Below are positions 32,889-41,681 of a DNA stretch of 64,000 bases, one piece after another. The notes below the pieces were generated by a model, which ran no database searches, was not told the origin of the DNA, and was given only the letters and a program-made list of their open reading frames with translations. Source of the DNA: Flavihumibacter petaseus NBRC 106054 (GTDB taxonomy: Bacteria > Bacteroidota > Bacteroidia > Chitinophagales > Chitinophagaceae); NCBI RefSeq assembly GCF_000974785.1, contig NZ_BBWV01000004.1, positions 496,001 to 560,000 of the forward strand. The letters run 5' to 3'. The translations under genes were made by a program, and so were the position numbers. The first letter of the stretch is position 1. Every line of letters starts with the position of its first letter.

Positions 32889-34052
32889 TTATTTTATGAA
32901 GATCTGTTCGATTGCCGTTACGATTGATTCGAAACTGAAATGCCTGACGATCTTACTGGATGTAACCGATGCCTGCTGCCAGGCGGACCTGTCGGTCGCA
33001 ATTTGCCTGATAAAGCGGATTACTTCGCTGGTATCTTTCCCATCGAAAACAACGCCATTCCTGTTCTTTTGGATCAGATCAGCCGCCCCGCCTGTTTTGG
33101 TAGTAGCTATAACCGGCCGGCCAGCGGCCATTGCTTCATTGAGGGCAAGTCCCCAGGTCTCCCCTGGTCCAAGAGAGGGCAGCACGAAAACGTCGGCACA
33201 ATGATATAATGCAGGCATTTGGGTCTGATTCAGAAAGCCCGGAAAGATAATCCGGGAATCTCCCGCGGCCATGGCTTTCAATGCATCTTCCTGTTCGCCG
33301 GATCCGGCGAGAATGAATTTGAAATGTTTATCCGGCAAAAGGCCGGCAAGTTGTATAAGGTATCCCGGATTTTTTTTAGGCTCAAGTTTCCCTGCAAAGA
33401 GAATAACAAAATCGTTTTGCGTAATGCCCCAGGACCTTCTTAATTCCGACGCACTGTTTCCGGCAGCCTTGTCTGAGAATCTCGCGTTATCGATAGCGTG
33501 GGGAACATTGATCAGCTTATACTCCGGCACGCCGTTCCATTGAAAATATGCTTTGTTATTCGATCCCACATATAAAGCGTAGTCAATAAAGCGGTATACG
33601 AAACTGAGCGTTAACCGGCGAAGGATACGCTTTAAAGTGCCCGCTTCGTCCAACAGGGTTGAGTCCCCACGAAACAATACCGGGATTTTCCCTTTAAAAT
33701 GCCGCATGCAGGCCAGGTGGCTTTTGAAATTCCAACCCATTACCAATACCGCATCCGCTCCCCATGCTGTTATCGCAGGTATCAATCCGGGGTTATCAAT
33801 TCCATTGAATGACCTGCTGCCCGGTGTTTTAGACTTGTTTTCAATGAATTCGAACCCATAGCCATCCAGCAACGGGATATCCCAGTCAATCGTTTTTCCG
33901 AACCCCGGGTCGAATTTCGGTCCCGCCTGTGACTGAGACCAGGTGTAAAATACTCTAGGTTCGATCTTCCCGTGATTTGCGAGTTGTCTGAACCAGGGAG
34001 CATTATATTGAACAGGATGTGTTGTAACTATTGCGAGCTTCACTTGTGCCAT
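32889..34052 (-). CDS. GT4 glycosyltransferase
   Basis: A 387-residue GT-B enzyme: KLAIVTTHPVQYNAPWFRQLAN at the start, FVILFAGKLEPKKNPGYLIQLAG, and FVLPSLGPGETWGLALNEAMAAGRPVIAT in the donor-binding half. It overlaps the next upstream gene by one base (ATG/TAA boundary near 34052). It belongs to the long leftward glycosyltransferase block. The motifs are typical of many GT4 subfamilies, so no specific donor is assigned. Confidence 0.9.
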   Translation of the reverse strand: MAQVKLAIVTTHPVQYNAPWFRQLANHGKIEPRVFYTWSQSQAGPKFDPGFGKTIDWDIPLLDGYGFEFIENKSKTPGSRSFNGIDNPGLIPAITAWGADAVLVMGWNFKSHLACMRHFKGKIPVLFRGDSTLLDEAGTLKRILRRLTLSFVYRFIDYALYVGSNNKAYFQWNGVPEYKLINVPHAIDNARFSDKAAGNSASELRRSWGITQNDFVILFAGKLEPKKNPGYLIQLAGLLPDKHFKFILAGSGEQEDALKAMAAGDSRIIFPGFLNQTQMPALYHCADVFVLPSLGPGETWGLALNEAMAAGRPVIATTKTGGAADLIQKNRNGVVFDGKDTSEVIRFIRQIATDRSAWQQASVTSSKIVRHFSFESIVTAIEQIFIK

Positions 34053-35332
34053 TACGAGTTCTTTTCTACAGCCAGATCAATCAGGCTAGCCAGTTGCCTT
34101 GTCACTGCATATGCACTGTATTGTTCAAATGCGCCAATATCCACCTGTTCTGTACTGAATTCCTTCACAAATTTCCTGTACTGCTCAAAGGTTGCGGAAA
34201 AGTTTTCGGAAATAGTATCAAGGCCGGCTTCACCATCAAATGCGATTACCACACCGGCCCTTGCCTGTTGTAAAACTTTAAGTGCCTGGCTTTCCTGATG
34301 AAGAACAGCAAAAACCGGCTTTCCACTCATCACACCCTGATAAACCTTGCTGGGAGTATAATGTGGTTCTGTGCTTCCGAGGATGAATATGCCATCAGCC
34401 GCCCGAAGGTGAATCAACACATCCAGATACGGGATTCGTTGCGGATATTCGAATACGACTGTTTTCCAGAGCCCGAATTTTTTAGCTATCGGCTTAATAT
34501 TAAAACTGTTACTGTCATTCGCCAGCTTTCCTGTTCCGATAAAATGGATTTCAAGATCGCTGAATTGTTGCGGATGATCGGCAATCACTTTAAAAATCTG
34601 CTCAAGAGGTCCATAGGCTTTTGGCAACATCGCACCCGCGTAAACCAGTTGAAATTTTTCATTTCGCCGGAACAGATAAGGCTCAATAGATAAGGTATTT
34701 ACTTTCTGATAGTCGATCATCTCTCCCCCATAAGGCATCGCGCCAAATACAGCCTTTTCCAGAAGGTGCGGATTACGGTCTTTCACACCGCCGTAATAGC
34801 CTTCCGCCACCCCGGTGATCAGTGAAGCACGTTTTACTGCAATCGGCTCCAGAAACGAAGAAAGCTTTGTACTGAACCAATGGCGGGAGAACATGCGGTC
34901 ACTACCTGCAAAATGGTGTACCCAGGGATCGATATAATCGATACCATATTTTACGCCGGTGCTAAAATGAAGCCAACGGCCCAACAACGCAACATAAAAT
35001 GACGGTATTGGAATATACAGAAAATCAATTTGCTCTTCCCTGATGATCCTTTTAGCTTTCTTATACAGCTGAAAAAAGCCTCTGAGTCCAATATCTCCGA
35101 TGAAGCGTGGTTTGCTTACCTGGAATGCAGCGACCTTTTCAACCCGCAGCCCTTCGGGTAACAGCGCAGCCAAATTCGGATCAAGCTTTTCTTCATAATA
35201 ATCTTCATGCACTGCAAGAATTACAGGCTCCCATCCAAAAGCAGGTAGATGTTGTGCAAATAACCTGCTTCTATGCACTGCCGCAAGGTTACTGGGGGGA
35301 AAATGAGGCGAAATAATCAGGACTTTTTTCAC
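34052..35332 (-). CDS. GT4-like glycosyltransferase
   Basis: This 426-residue GT-B protein starts KKVLIISPHFPPSNLAAVHRSRLFAQHL and has a donor half with FQLVYAGAMLPKAYGPLEQIFKVI and AADGIFILGSTEPHYTPSKVYQGVMSGKPVFAVL. The latter replaces the usual EGFG motif with TEPHYTPSKVYQ, seen in other capsule-locus transferases. It is tightly packed between neighbours (0-1 base gaps). Specificity is unknown. Confidence 0.87.
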   Translation of the reverse strand: MKKVLIISPHFPPSNLAAVHRSRLFAQHLPAFGWEPVILAVHEDYYEEKLDPNLAALLPEGLRVEKVAAFQVSKPRFIGDIGLRGFFQLYKKAKRIIREEQIDFLYIPIPSFYVALLGRWLHFSTGVKYGIDYIDPWVHHFAGSDRMFSRHWFSTKLSSFLEPIAVKRASLITGVAEGYYGGVKDRNPHLLEKAVFGAMPYGGEMIDYQKVNTLSIEPYLFRRNEKFQLVYAGAMLPKAYGPLEQIFKVIADHPQQFSDLEIHFIGTGKLANDSNSFNIKPIAKKFGLWKTVVFEYPQRIPYLDVLIHLRAADGIFILGSTEPHYTPSKVYQGVMSGKPVFAVLHQESQALKVLQQARAGVVIAFDGEAGLDTISENFSATFEQYRKFVKEFSTEQVDIGAFEQYSAYAVTRQLASLIDLAVEKNS

Positions 35333-36553
35333 TCAGTTGTTTTTACTTAGAACACTATTCCAAAGATTCGCCAGTTTCAGGCTTTCGGCTTCCCAGCCTT
35401 TATCATGTGCCAACCGGAAACGCTCGCCGCTGTGTTGCCGGATGACAGTTTTGTTTGCCACGCAACGTTGCAGTGTTTCTATAATTGCCGGCGGACTACC
35501 GAGGGGGAATAATACCCCGTTGCCGGGGAATGCTTCCATATAGGCGGTCTGCGCGGGTGTATCTGACGCTGCGATAAACAGTCCTGCCTGATGGTAGGCC
35601 AACATCTTGTTGGAAACTGCTATCCCGTTGTTAATATCCTTTCCGGGCTCAATTGCTAGGCCCACATCGTATTGCCTGAGCATACGGTGCAATTCCCTTT
35701 GAGGGAGCGGGGCCAGGATATTCAAATTGGTATGCCGCTTCAGGAACTTTTCGTAAAATGCTCCGTTGAGATTTCCTACCAGCGTAACTGATAGTTCATT
35801 ACCGAATTTCCCGAGCACGTCTGAAATCTGTTCCAATCCCCTGCCGGCATTAATATTCTGTGAAAACCAGATTACCCTCAGGGGAACTTCCGCTGACGCA
35901 GGAACAGGGATTTCAAATTCATCACGGGGAAAATAATTCAAAACCGTTTCCGCCGGATAATGGAATACCCCGATATCTTCCAGTGAATGGGTCAATATCA
36001 ATGGAGAAGCAGCTGTCAGGTACCGCGCATCTTTCAGATAGGAGTTAAAAATCCTTTTCATTACCAGATTGGTCTCCGGGAGGCTTGACTCACCCGGATG
36101 ATAATCTTCAATATCAAAACCGAAAGGTATTTTTCTTGATTTGCTGAAACGCCAAACAGGAAGGATTGAACCCGGATTATGGGCAACCACCAGGTCAAAG
36201 TTGACCTTCATCCGGCGAAGGAACCGGTCAAGCAAAACAGAACGCCTGTCAGTCATTCCCTGGAAATCCTGAGATGAAAATGCCGCACCGATTTTCCTGG
36301 TTACGAAAAAGCGAACTGCGTCAACAGCCCACCGCAGCGACTTATTTGCAGAAATATCCAATGTATAGGCGATCACTTTGCCTTCTAACTCCTCAAGGAT
36401 CTTTTCATTTAATGCTGCACTCCAGTTACCCAGGCGGAAGGATATGACAGACACTTGCGCGCCGTTATCCATTGCCAGATTTATTTCCTTTACCAATCGT
36501 GGATTGGTAGCGAGGTTTGTAGTAGTGACAAATAAAATACGTTTACCCAACAT
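35333..36553 (-). CDS. GT4-like glycosyltransferase
   Basis: A 406-residue protein of GT-B type: RILFVTTTNLATNPRLVKEINLAMDNGAQVSV at the start, FDLVVAHNPGSILPVWRF, and in the C-terminal half LRVIWFSQNINAGRGLEQI and NGIAVSNKMLAYHQAGLFIAASDTPAQTAY. The SNKMLAY segment plays the part of the donor-binding motif in this subfamily. It overlaps the upstream gene by 11 bases. Sugar and linkage are unknown. Confidence 0.86.
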   Translation of the reverse strand: MLGKRILFVTTTNLATNPRLVKEINLAMDNGAQVSVISFRLGNWSAALNEKILEELEGKVIAYTLDISANKSLRWAVDAVRFFVTRKIGAAFSSQDFQGMTDRRSVLLDRFLRRMKVNFDLVVAHNPGSILPVWRFSKSRKIPFGFDIEDYHPGESSLPETNLVMKRIFNSYLKDARYLTAASPLILTHSLEDIGVFHYPAETVLNYFPRDEFEIPVPASAEVPLRVIWFSQNINAGRGLEQISDVLGKFGNELSVTLVGNLNGAFYEKFLKRHTNLNILAPLPQRELHRMLRQYDVGLAIEPGKDINNGIAVSNKMLAYHQAGLFIAASDTPAQTAYMEAFPGNGVLFPLGSPPAIIETLQRCVANKTVIRQHSGERFRLAHDKGWEAESLKLANLWNSVLSKNN

Positions 36554-37697
36554 GTGCCGATATTAACGCCTCAATCCTTTCGAGCTGGTGCCGGTAAGTA
36601 TTTCCAGCTGCAAACTGTACATGATTTTCATCAACTGCCTTGATCCTGCCGGAAACGATACTTTTCGCCGTTTCACTGAATAATTCAGGATACTGTTCAT
36701 TGCTTGAATCAGGCATCATCCGGAGGTAGGTAGTTCCTTTGTAAGCAGCAACATGATGTGCTACTACTGGCCGTCCGGTACTGATATATTCCAGGAGTTT
36801 GTGTGAATTTGATCCATCCCACATCCGTGATGCCGTGGTCTTCCAGCAGATCCAGAACATATCAATTTGTTGCATTTCTGCTGCCATCTGACCGGTTGGC
36901 ACGACACCTCTCAATATTACATTGGCCTGCCGTTTTAAAAAGTCAACAAAGTCTGCTACGTCAGGATGATCATGACCAATGAATGGTCCGTTCTTTTCAT
37001 ACTGGCCCCAAAATATAAATTGTTTATCGGGATGTGCCGCTATAACTTTTTTCATCGTTGCATGGTCAGGCGCTTCCATCAGCAAATTACCTGCGTAGCC
37101 GATACGCATAGCCGGTGTTGGGTTAGCCGCTAACCCTTCGGAACGTCGCGCAGCATGATTCAGGAAAACCGCACTCAGGCCGTGATTGATGAAATAAACA
37201 TTTGCATTCCCTTCTTTTATCCGTTCCAGAATGGTTGGGGATACAGCGAAACAGATATCGGCTGTCCTGATTTCCCCCGGCAATTCATTCTCAATAAAAA
37301 GGTCTGCGCCGAAATAGATTGCCAGCGGAGCTTTGAATTGCTTTAGATTTTCGAACAAAAACGGGTGAAAAGACCAGACAACGTCCGGCTGCACGCCCAG
37401 ATAATCCTTCAGCTTTTTCAGCTGCAAACTGATCAGGAGGGAATATAAAAAGGGAGGGAGATATTTTTTTCCGCGAAAGAGCGGCTTGTAGCGGACAATG
37501 TATAAGTGTTCCGACTCGCTCGCAGGTTTAACGGAAATGCCGGCATGCTTACTGTCCGGCGGTTCAAGGAAATAGACCTTATTTCCTTTCAGTGCCAGTT
37601 CAATTGCATAGTGGTGCTTTGACACACGCATGTTTCCCCAATGTTGCGGAGAAACTATAAAAATTACCTTATTAGTGAACGAGAACTCCTTTTGCAT
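36543..37697 (-). CDS. GT4-like glycosyltransferase
   Basis: A 384-residue GT-B protein: VIFIVSPQHWGNMRVSKHHYAIELALKGNKVYFLEPP near the start, PDVVWSFHPFLFENLKQFKAPLAIYFGADLF, MRIGYAGNLLMEAPDHATM, and SNSHKLLEYISTGRPVVAHHV in the donor half (SHKLLEYISTG motif). It overlaps neighbouring genes at both ends, so translation is likely coupled. The family assignment is good; the sugar is unknown. Confidence 0.86.
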   Translation of the reverse strand: MQKEFSFTNKVIFIVSPQHWGNMRVSKHHYAIELALKGNKVYFLEPPDSKHAGISVKPASESEHLYIVRYKPLFRGKKYLPPFLYSLLISLQLKKLKDYLGVQPDVVWSFHPFLFENLKQFKAPLAIYFGADLFIENELPGEIRTADICFAVSPTILERIKEGNANVYFINHGLSAVFLNHAARRSEGLAANPTPAMRIGYAGNLLMEAPDHATMKKVIAAHPDKQFIFWGQYEKNGPFIGHDHPDVADFVDFLKRQANVILRGVVPTGQMAAEMQQIDMFWICWKTTASRMWDGSNSHKLLEYISTGRPVVAHHVAAYKGTTYLRMMPDSSNEQYPELFSETAKSIVSGRIKAVDENHVQFAAGNTYRHQLERIEALISAHVG

Positions 37698-38806
37698 CAG
37701 TTTTCACCTATTACACCTGCGATATAAGATATCTGCTCATTTGTCAACTCGGCGTACATAGGTATCGAGAGGATATTCTGTTGATTGGCATGCGCAACCG
37801 GGAAGTCATTCGGCACATGTCCGTAATGGCTGTAACATGCCAGGAAAGGAAGTGCGGTCGGGTAATGAATGGCTGTATCAATTCCGGATGCAGCTAATTT
37901 TTTCTGGAGGTTTTCGCGTTCGTTCACTTTGAGAACGTATAGATGAAACACATGCTTGTAACCTTCTTTCACTTTCGGTGACTGAACTTTTCCAATGCTT
38001 TGCAAAACAGCATCATAGCGGCTGGCATTGTTAATACGCATTTCAGTCCACTTATCGAGGTGGGGTAATTTGGCGGAAAGGATCGCTGCCTGCAAACCAT
38101 CCAGCCGGCTGTTTCGGCCTTCCATCAGGTGATTGTGTTTTCCCTGCTGTCCGTGGTTGGCAATCATACGTGCTTTTTCAGCAAGGGCCTGATCTGCTGT
38201 AGCCATTGCCCCGGCGTCACCATACGCTCCCAGGTTTTTTCCGGGATAGAAACTGAAACTGGCTGCGTGTCCAAAAGTGCCTGCCAGCTGGCCATTGATA
38301 GCGGCGCCGTGCGACTGTGCACAATCTTCCAGCACAAACAGGTTATGTTTTCGGGCTATCTCCATGATCGCAGGCATGTCAGCCGGATGCCCGTAAAGGT
38401 GCACCGGAATAATTGCTTTCGTCCTGGGAGTGATCGCCGCTTCAATTAATGCAGGATTGATGGTGAAATAGTCTGCCTCAATATCCACAAATACAGGCTT
38501 TGCACCTATGGCAGTTACCGCCTCAGCAGAAGAAATCCACGTAATTGCCGGCACGATCACTTCATCACCGGCTCCAATTCCGGACGCTTTCAGGAGGATT
38601 TCGATAGAATCCGTGCCATTCCCGCAACTGATCACATAGGGCAGCTTGCAGTATTGGGCGAACTCCTGTTCAAAACCAACAACCGGCTTCCCTCCAATAT
38701 AAGATGACTCTTTTATCGTACGTTCTATGGCATGATCAATTTCTCCCTTTATGGAGAGATACTGCGCATATAAATCTACAAACGGTACTTTCTGGCTATT
38801 ATTCAT
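37697..38806 (-). CDS. DegT/DnrJ/EryC1/StrS-type sugar aminotransferase (WbpE-like)
   Basis: This 369-residue PLP enzyme has VPFVDLYAQYLSIKGEID, YVISCGNGTDSIEILLKA, VHLYGHPADMPAI, VLEDCAQSHGA and FSFYPGKNLGAYGDAGA, where the Lys forms the PLP Schiff base. It installs an amino group on a keto-sugar nucleotide. With the acyltransferase (38809) and Gfo/Idh oxidoreductase (39272) next to it, the set resembles WbpB-WbpD-WbpE, which builds 2,3-diamino sugars. The pathway is inferred; the enzyme class is certain. Confidence 0.93.
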   Translation of the reverse strand: MNNSQKVPFVDLYAQYLSIKGEIDHAIERTIKESSYIGGKPVVGFEQEFAQYCKLPYVISCGNGTDSIEILLKASGIGAGDEVIVPAITWISSAEAVTAIGAKPVFVDIEADYFTINPALIEAAITPRTKAIIPVHLYGHPADMPAIMEIARKHNLFVLEDCAQSHGAAINGQLAGTFGHAASFSFYPGKNLGAYGDAGAMATADQALAEKARMIANHGQQGKHNHLMEGRNSRLDGLQAAILSAKLPHLDKWTEMRINNASRYDAVLQSIGKVQSPKVKEGYKHVFHLYVLKVNERENLQKKLAASGIDTAIHYPTALPFLACYSHYGHVPNDFPVAHANQQNILSIPMYAELTNEQISYIAGVIGEN

Positions 38807-38808
38807 GG

Positions 38809-39270
38809 TTATTTTATTTTTTTTGCTGGATTTCCGGCATAAACTCCAGGCATTGATATGTCCCTGGTCACTACTGCTCCGGCTCCGATCACCACGTTGT
38901 CACAAATTGTTACCGGCAGGATCGTGGCATTGGACCCGATAGATACCATGTTGCCGATGGTAGTCGACTTCCATTTGGTTTTGTCTCCCCTGGCGGGGCC
39001 TCCGGACTGGAATACATCATTGATGAACATTACTCCATGGCCAATAAAGCAATCATCTCCGATCGTTACAAGTTCACACACAAAGGTGTGCGACTGAATT
39101 TTGGTCCGATTGCCGATCCTGACCGTTTTCTGAATCTCGGTAAAGGGCCCTATGAAACAATCTGATCCGATTTCACATCCGTAAATGTTTACCGGCTGCA
39201 CAACTTTCACATTCCTGCCAAACACAACATCTTCGGTTATACGGGATTCAATTAACAGCGGCTTGTTCAT
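38809..39270 (-). CDS. Hexapeptide-repeat sugar N-acyltransferase (WbpD-like)
   Basis: This 153-residue left-handed beta-helix acyltransferase has hexapeptide turns such as VQPVNIYGCEIGSDCFIGPFTEI, CELVTIGDDCFIGHGVMFINDV and NMVSIGSNATILPV, then [27 protein letters not shown]. It should acetylate the amino group made by the DegT aminotransferase 3 bases downstream. It is 2 bases after the Gfo/Idh gene. Whether it acts at C3 or C4 is unknown. Confidence 0.88.
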   Translation of the reverse strand: MNKPLLIESRITEDVVFGRNVKVVQPVNIYGCEIGSDCFIGPFTEIQKTVRIGNRTKIQSHTFVCELVTIGDDCFIGHGVMFINDVFQSGGPARGDKTKWKSTTIGNMVSIGSNATILPVTICDNVVIGAGAVVTRDISMPGVYAGNPAKKIK

Positions 39271-39271
39271 A

Positions 39272-40285
39272 TCAGTCTACGAATTCGGCTGCTTTATAAA
39301 TTTTCTCTATTATCTCTACCGTTTTCAGTCCTTCGAAAGAGCTGGTAGTAATCGATGCGCCATTTTTTAACACCTCTACCAGATTGTCATATACCTTATC
39401 ATGGTTACTCATGCTTCCAACATAGTTGCCGTAGTTATTGGGCTTATTTCCTTCCGGCAGGTTCTCAATTACGTAGTCCTCAATTTGCTGGTATTCGAGT
39501 TCATTCAGATACTGACCTCCAATTTTGACGGTTCCCTTCTCACCAAAGATGGTCAGGGATCCTTCCATGTTTTTCCTGTAGCTGTTTACGGTGTAATTAA
39601 TCGTTCCAATTGCACCATTGGTGAACTTTAATATAACAGCCCCGGTGTCTTCAAATTCGATTATTCCTTTATGATTAAAATTGCCGGTGTAGGCTTTGGC
39701 TTCACTTACATCTCCAATCAGCCAGTACAGGAGGTCAACAAAATGGCTGAACTGGGTATATAATGTTCCTCCATCCAGATCCTTTGTGCCTTTCCAGGAA
39801 TTCGCATAATAGTCTGGGTTACGGTTCCAGAAGCAACTCAATTGCACACTGTAAATTTTACCCAGTTTTCCTTCAGTCAGCATTTGCTTTACAGCGGCAA
39901 CAGGTGGGTTGAATCGGTTCTGCTTGATTGCAAACAGTCTTTTATTGGACTGCTCGGCGGCCTGAATCATCTCGCCACATTCCTTGGCCGACAGGGCCAT
40001 TGGTTTTTCGCAAATCACATGAAAGCCTTCCCTGAGTGCCATAATGCTATGGGTTGCGTGAAGTCCGTTCGGAGAGCAAACTGCTACCACATCCATCTCA
40101 CCGGCCTGGGACAACATGTCGGTAACATTGTAAAATGCCTTTGCCTGATATTTTGCAGCCAGTTCGTCGGCCCTGGAAGGAACGGTGTCACATACTGCCA
40201 CTAATTCTCCTTTATTGCTTATATGTTCAGCATGTCTTTGTGCGATCCTGCCACAACCGATAATACCTATCCTGATTTTGCTCAT
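39272..40285 (-). CDS. Gfo/Idh/MocA-type sugar oxidoreductase (WbpB-like)
   Basis: A roughly 337-residue NAD(P)-dependent dehydrogenase: KIRIGIIGCGRIAQRHAEHI (Rossmann fold), CSPNGLHATHSIMALREGFHVICEKPMAL with the EKP motif, and FSHFVDLLYWLIGDV. The ATG at 40285 (MSKIRIG) is preferred over a GTG two codons upstream. In context it would oxidise a sugar nucleotide at C3 before transamination by the DegT enzyme. The substrate is inferred from this neighbourhood. Confidence 0.9.
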   Translation of the reverse strand: MSKIRIGIIGCGRIAQRHAEHISNKGELVAVCDTVPSRADELAAKYQAKAFYNVTDMLSQAGEMDVVAVCSPNGLHATHSIMALREGFHVICEKPMALSAKECGEMIQAAEQSNKRLFAIKQNRFNPPVAAVKQMLTEGKLGKIYSVQLSCFWNRNPDYYANSWKGTKDLDGGTLYTQFSHFVDLLYWLIGDVSEAKAYTGNFNHKGIIEFEDTGAVILKFTNGAIGTINYTVNSYRKNMEGSLTIFGEKGTVKIGGQYLNELEYQQIEDYVIENLPEGNKPNNYGNYVGSMSNHDKVYDNLVEVLKNGASITTSSFEGLKTVEIIEKIYKAAEFVD

Positions 40286-40316
40286 ACTCACTTTTTTTTC
40301 TGACTATTACTTTATT

Positions 40317-41066
40317 TTAAACTTTCAAACTTTCACCGGGGAAACTGATCAGAACACCCATGCCCTTTTTCTGGTAAACGAACATGCTTCCCGCAGCTAC
40401 CGCGGATGCACCACCTTCCGTTACAGCGTTCCTGAAATCACTCATATCCCTCGCGCCACCACAGGCGATCACGGGAACATTAATCTGTTCACTCACTTTT
40501 TTCACGAGCTCCAGGTCATAGCCCGTCCAGGTGCCGTCGCGGTCGATGGATTGAATGATGATCTCGCCGGCCCCAATATTTTCCATTTCCCGGGCAAACG
40601 TCCACGGTTCTTTACCCGTGTTAACTGTACCCCCCTCGATATAAACCCGGTATTTACCCAACCAGTTCTTCTTTGCATCAATGCATACAACGGCACTCTG
40701 GCTGCCATATACCTGTGCGATCCGGGTAATGACATCTGGCTTCTTAACAGCAGCGGTATTTACAATTACTTTTTCAAATCCGGCATCGAATACTTTCCGG
40801 GCATCTTCAAAAGACGCAACACCGCCACCGTAAGCCATTGGCATAAAGGCCTCGCCGGCCATTTCCCGGATTTTTGCGAAATTGATTGACTGGCCCGTTT
40901 TGGTGGCTGAAATATCCAAAACAACAATCTCATCAACACCTTTTTCATTAAAGATCTTGACTGTATTTACAGGATCTCCTACGTACCTGGCATCCTTAAA
41001 ACCAACAGTTTTGTAAAGACCTTCATTGCGGAGCAGCAAAACAGGGATGATTCTTATCCTTTTCAT
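40317..41066 (-). CDS. HisF-like cyclase of the acetamidino-sugar pathway (HisF2/WbuZ)
   Basis: This 249-residue TIM barrel resembles HisF: RIRIIPVLLLRNEGLYKT at the start, EIIIQSIDRDGTWTGYDLEL and VIACGGARDMSDF near the end. The N-terminal catalytic Asp of true HisF (in DVxxG) is replaced here (LLLRNEG), as in polysaccharide-locus paralogs. It lies directly after a HisH-like glutaminase and a WbpG-like amidotransferase. In other bacteria this trio turns an N-acetyl group into an acetamidino group. It is therefore unlikely to serve histidine synthesis. Confidence 0.9.
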   Translation of the reverse strand: MKRIRIIPVLLLRNEGLYKTVGFKDARYVGDPVNTVKIFNEKGVDEIVVLDISATKTGQSINFAKIREMAGEAFMPMAYGGGVASFEDARKVFDAGFEKVIVNTAAVKKPDVITRIAQVYGSQSAVVCIDAKKNWLGKYRVYIEGGTVNTGKEPWTFAREMENIGAGEIIIQSIDRDGTWTGYDLELVKKVSEQINVPVIACGGARDMSDFRNAVTEGGASAVAAGSMFVYQKKGMGVLISFPGESLKV

Positions 41067-41068
41067 AA

Positions 41069-41680
41069 CTACAGTGCTCCAAAATTTGAAAGAAGGCGCA
41101 TCCCATACCGGTGACTTTTCTCCGGATGAAATTGTACTCCATGAATATTATTCAGTCGGAAAGACGACACAAAATCATACCCATACTCACATCGGGTAGT
41201 CGCAATTGCCGGTTCATCCAGTTGAAAGTGAAATGAGTGAGCGAAATAAAACCGGGGTTCTTCAGGCAGGTCATCCATTAATACCGACCCTTCACAAACG
41301 CGTATATCAGACCAGCCCATATGGGGTACCTTAAAACTGCTGTCCTGTGCATGCCGGAAACGGACCGTATCACCGGCAATCCATCCCAGTCCTTTTTCAC
41401 TGCCTTCCTCACTTTTCCTGGTCATCATCTGGGCACCGACACATATACCGAGAACCGGAGTAGATCCGTCAAATGCCCTGCTTTCCACTACCTGCCTCAG
41501 TCCACTCGCATTAAACCGTTCCATGCAAGAATCAAAATGGCCGATACCCGGCAGCAGAATTTTCCCGGCGTTCTGAATAGTTTCCTTATCACCGGTGATA
41601 CAGGCATCTACGCCGATTCTCCTGAACATATTCAGGATGGAAGTAAGGTTACCCACGCCATAATTAACTATCGCAACCAT
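41069..41680 (-). CDS. HisH-like glutamine amidotransferase (HisH2/WbuY)
   Basis: This 203-residue class I glutaminase has nucleophile motif PVLGICVGAQMM (Cys) and HGVQFHPEKSH, which completes the Cys-His-Glu triad. It starts MVAIVNYGVGNLTSILNMFRR. It passes ammonia to the HisF-like partner 2 bases downstream. The pairing with HisF2 and the WbpG-like gene points to sugar amidination rather than histidine synthesis. No other his genes are nearby. Confidence 0.92.
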   Translation of the reverse strand: MVAIVNYGVGNLTSILNMFRRIGVDACITGDKETIQNAGKILLPGIGHFDSCMERFNASGLRQVVESRAFDGSTPVLGICVGAQMMTRKSEEGSEKGLGWIAGDTVRFRHAQDSSFKVPHMGWSDIRVCEGSVLMDDLPEEPRFYFAHSFHFQLDEPAIATTRCEYGYDFVSSFRLNNIHGVQFHPEKSHRYGMRLLSNFGAL

Positions 41681-41681
41681 G

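Noticed and set aside
40317-41680. Histidine biosynthesis genes hisF and hisH
   Set aside because: No other his genes are nearby, the HisF copy lacks its N-terminal catalytic Asp, and the WbpG-like gene adjoins; a sugar-amidination role fits better.
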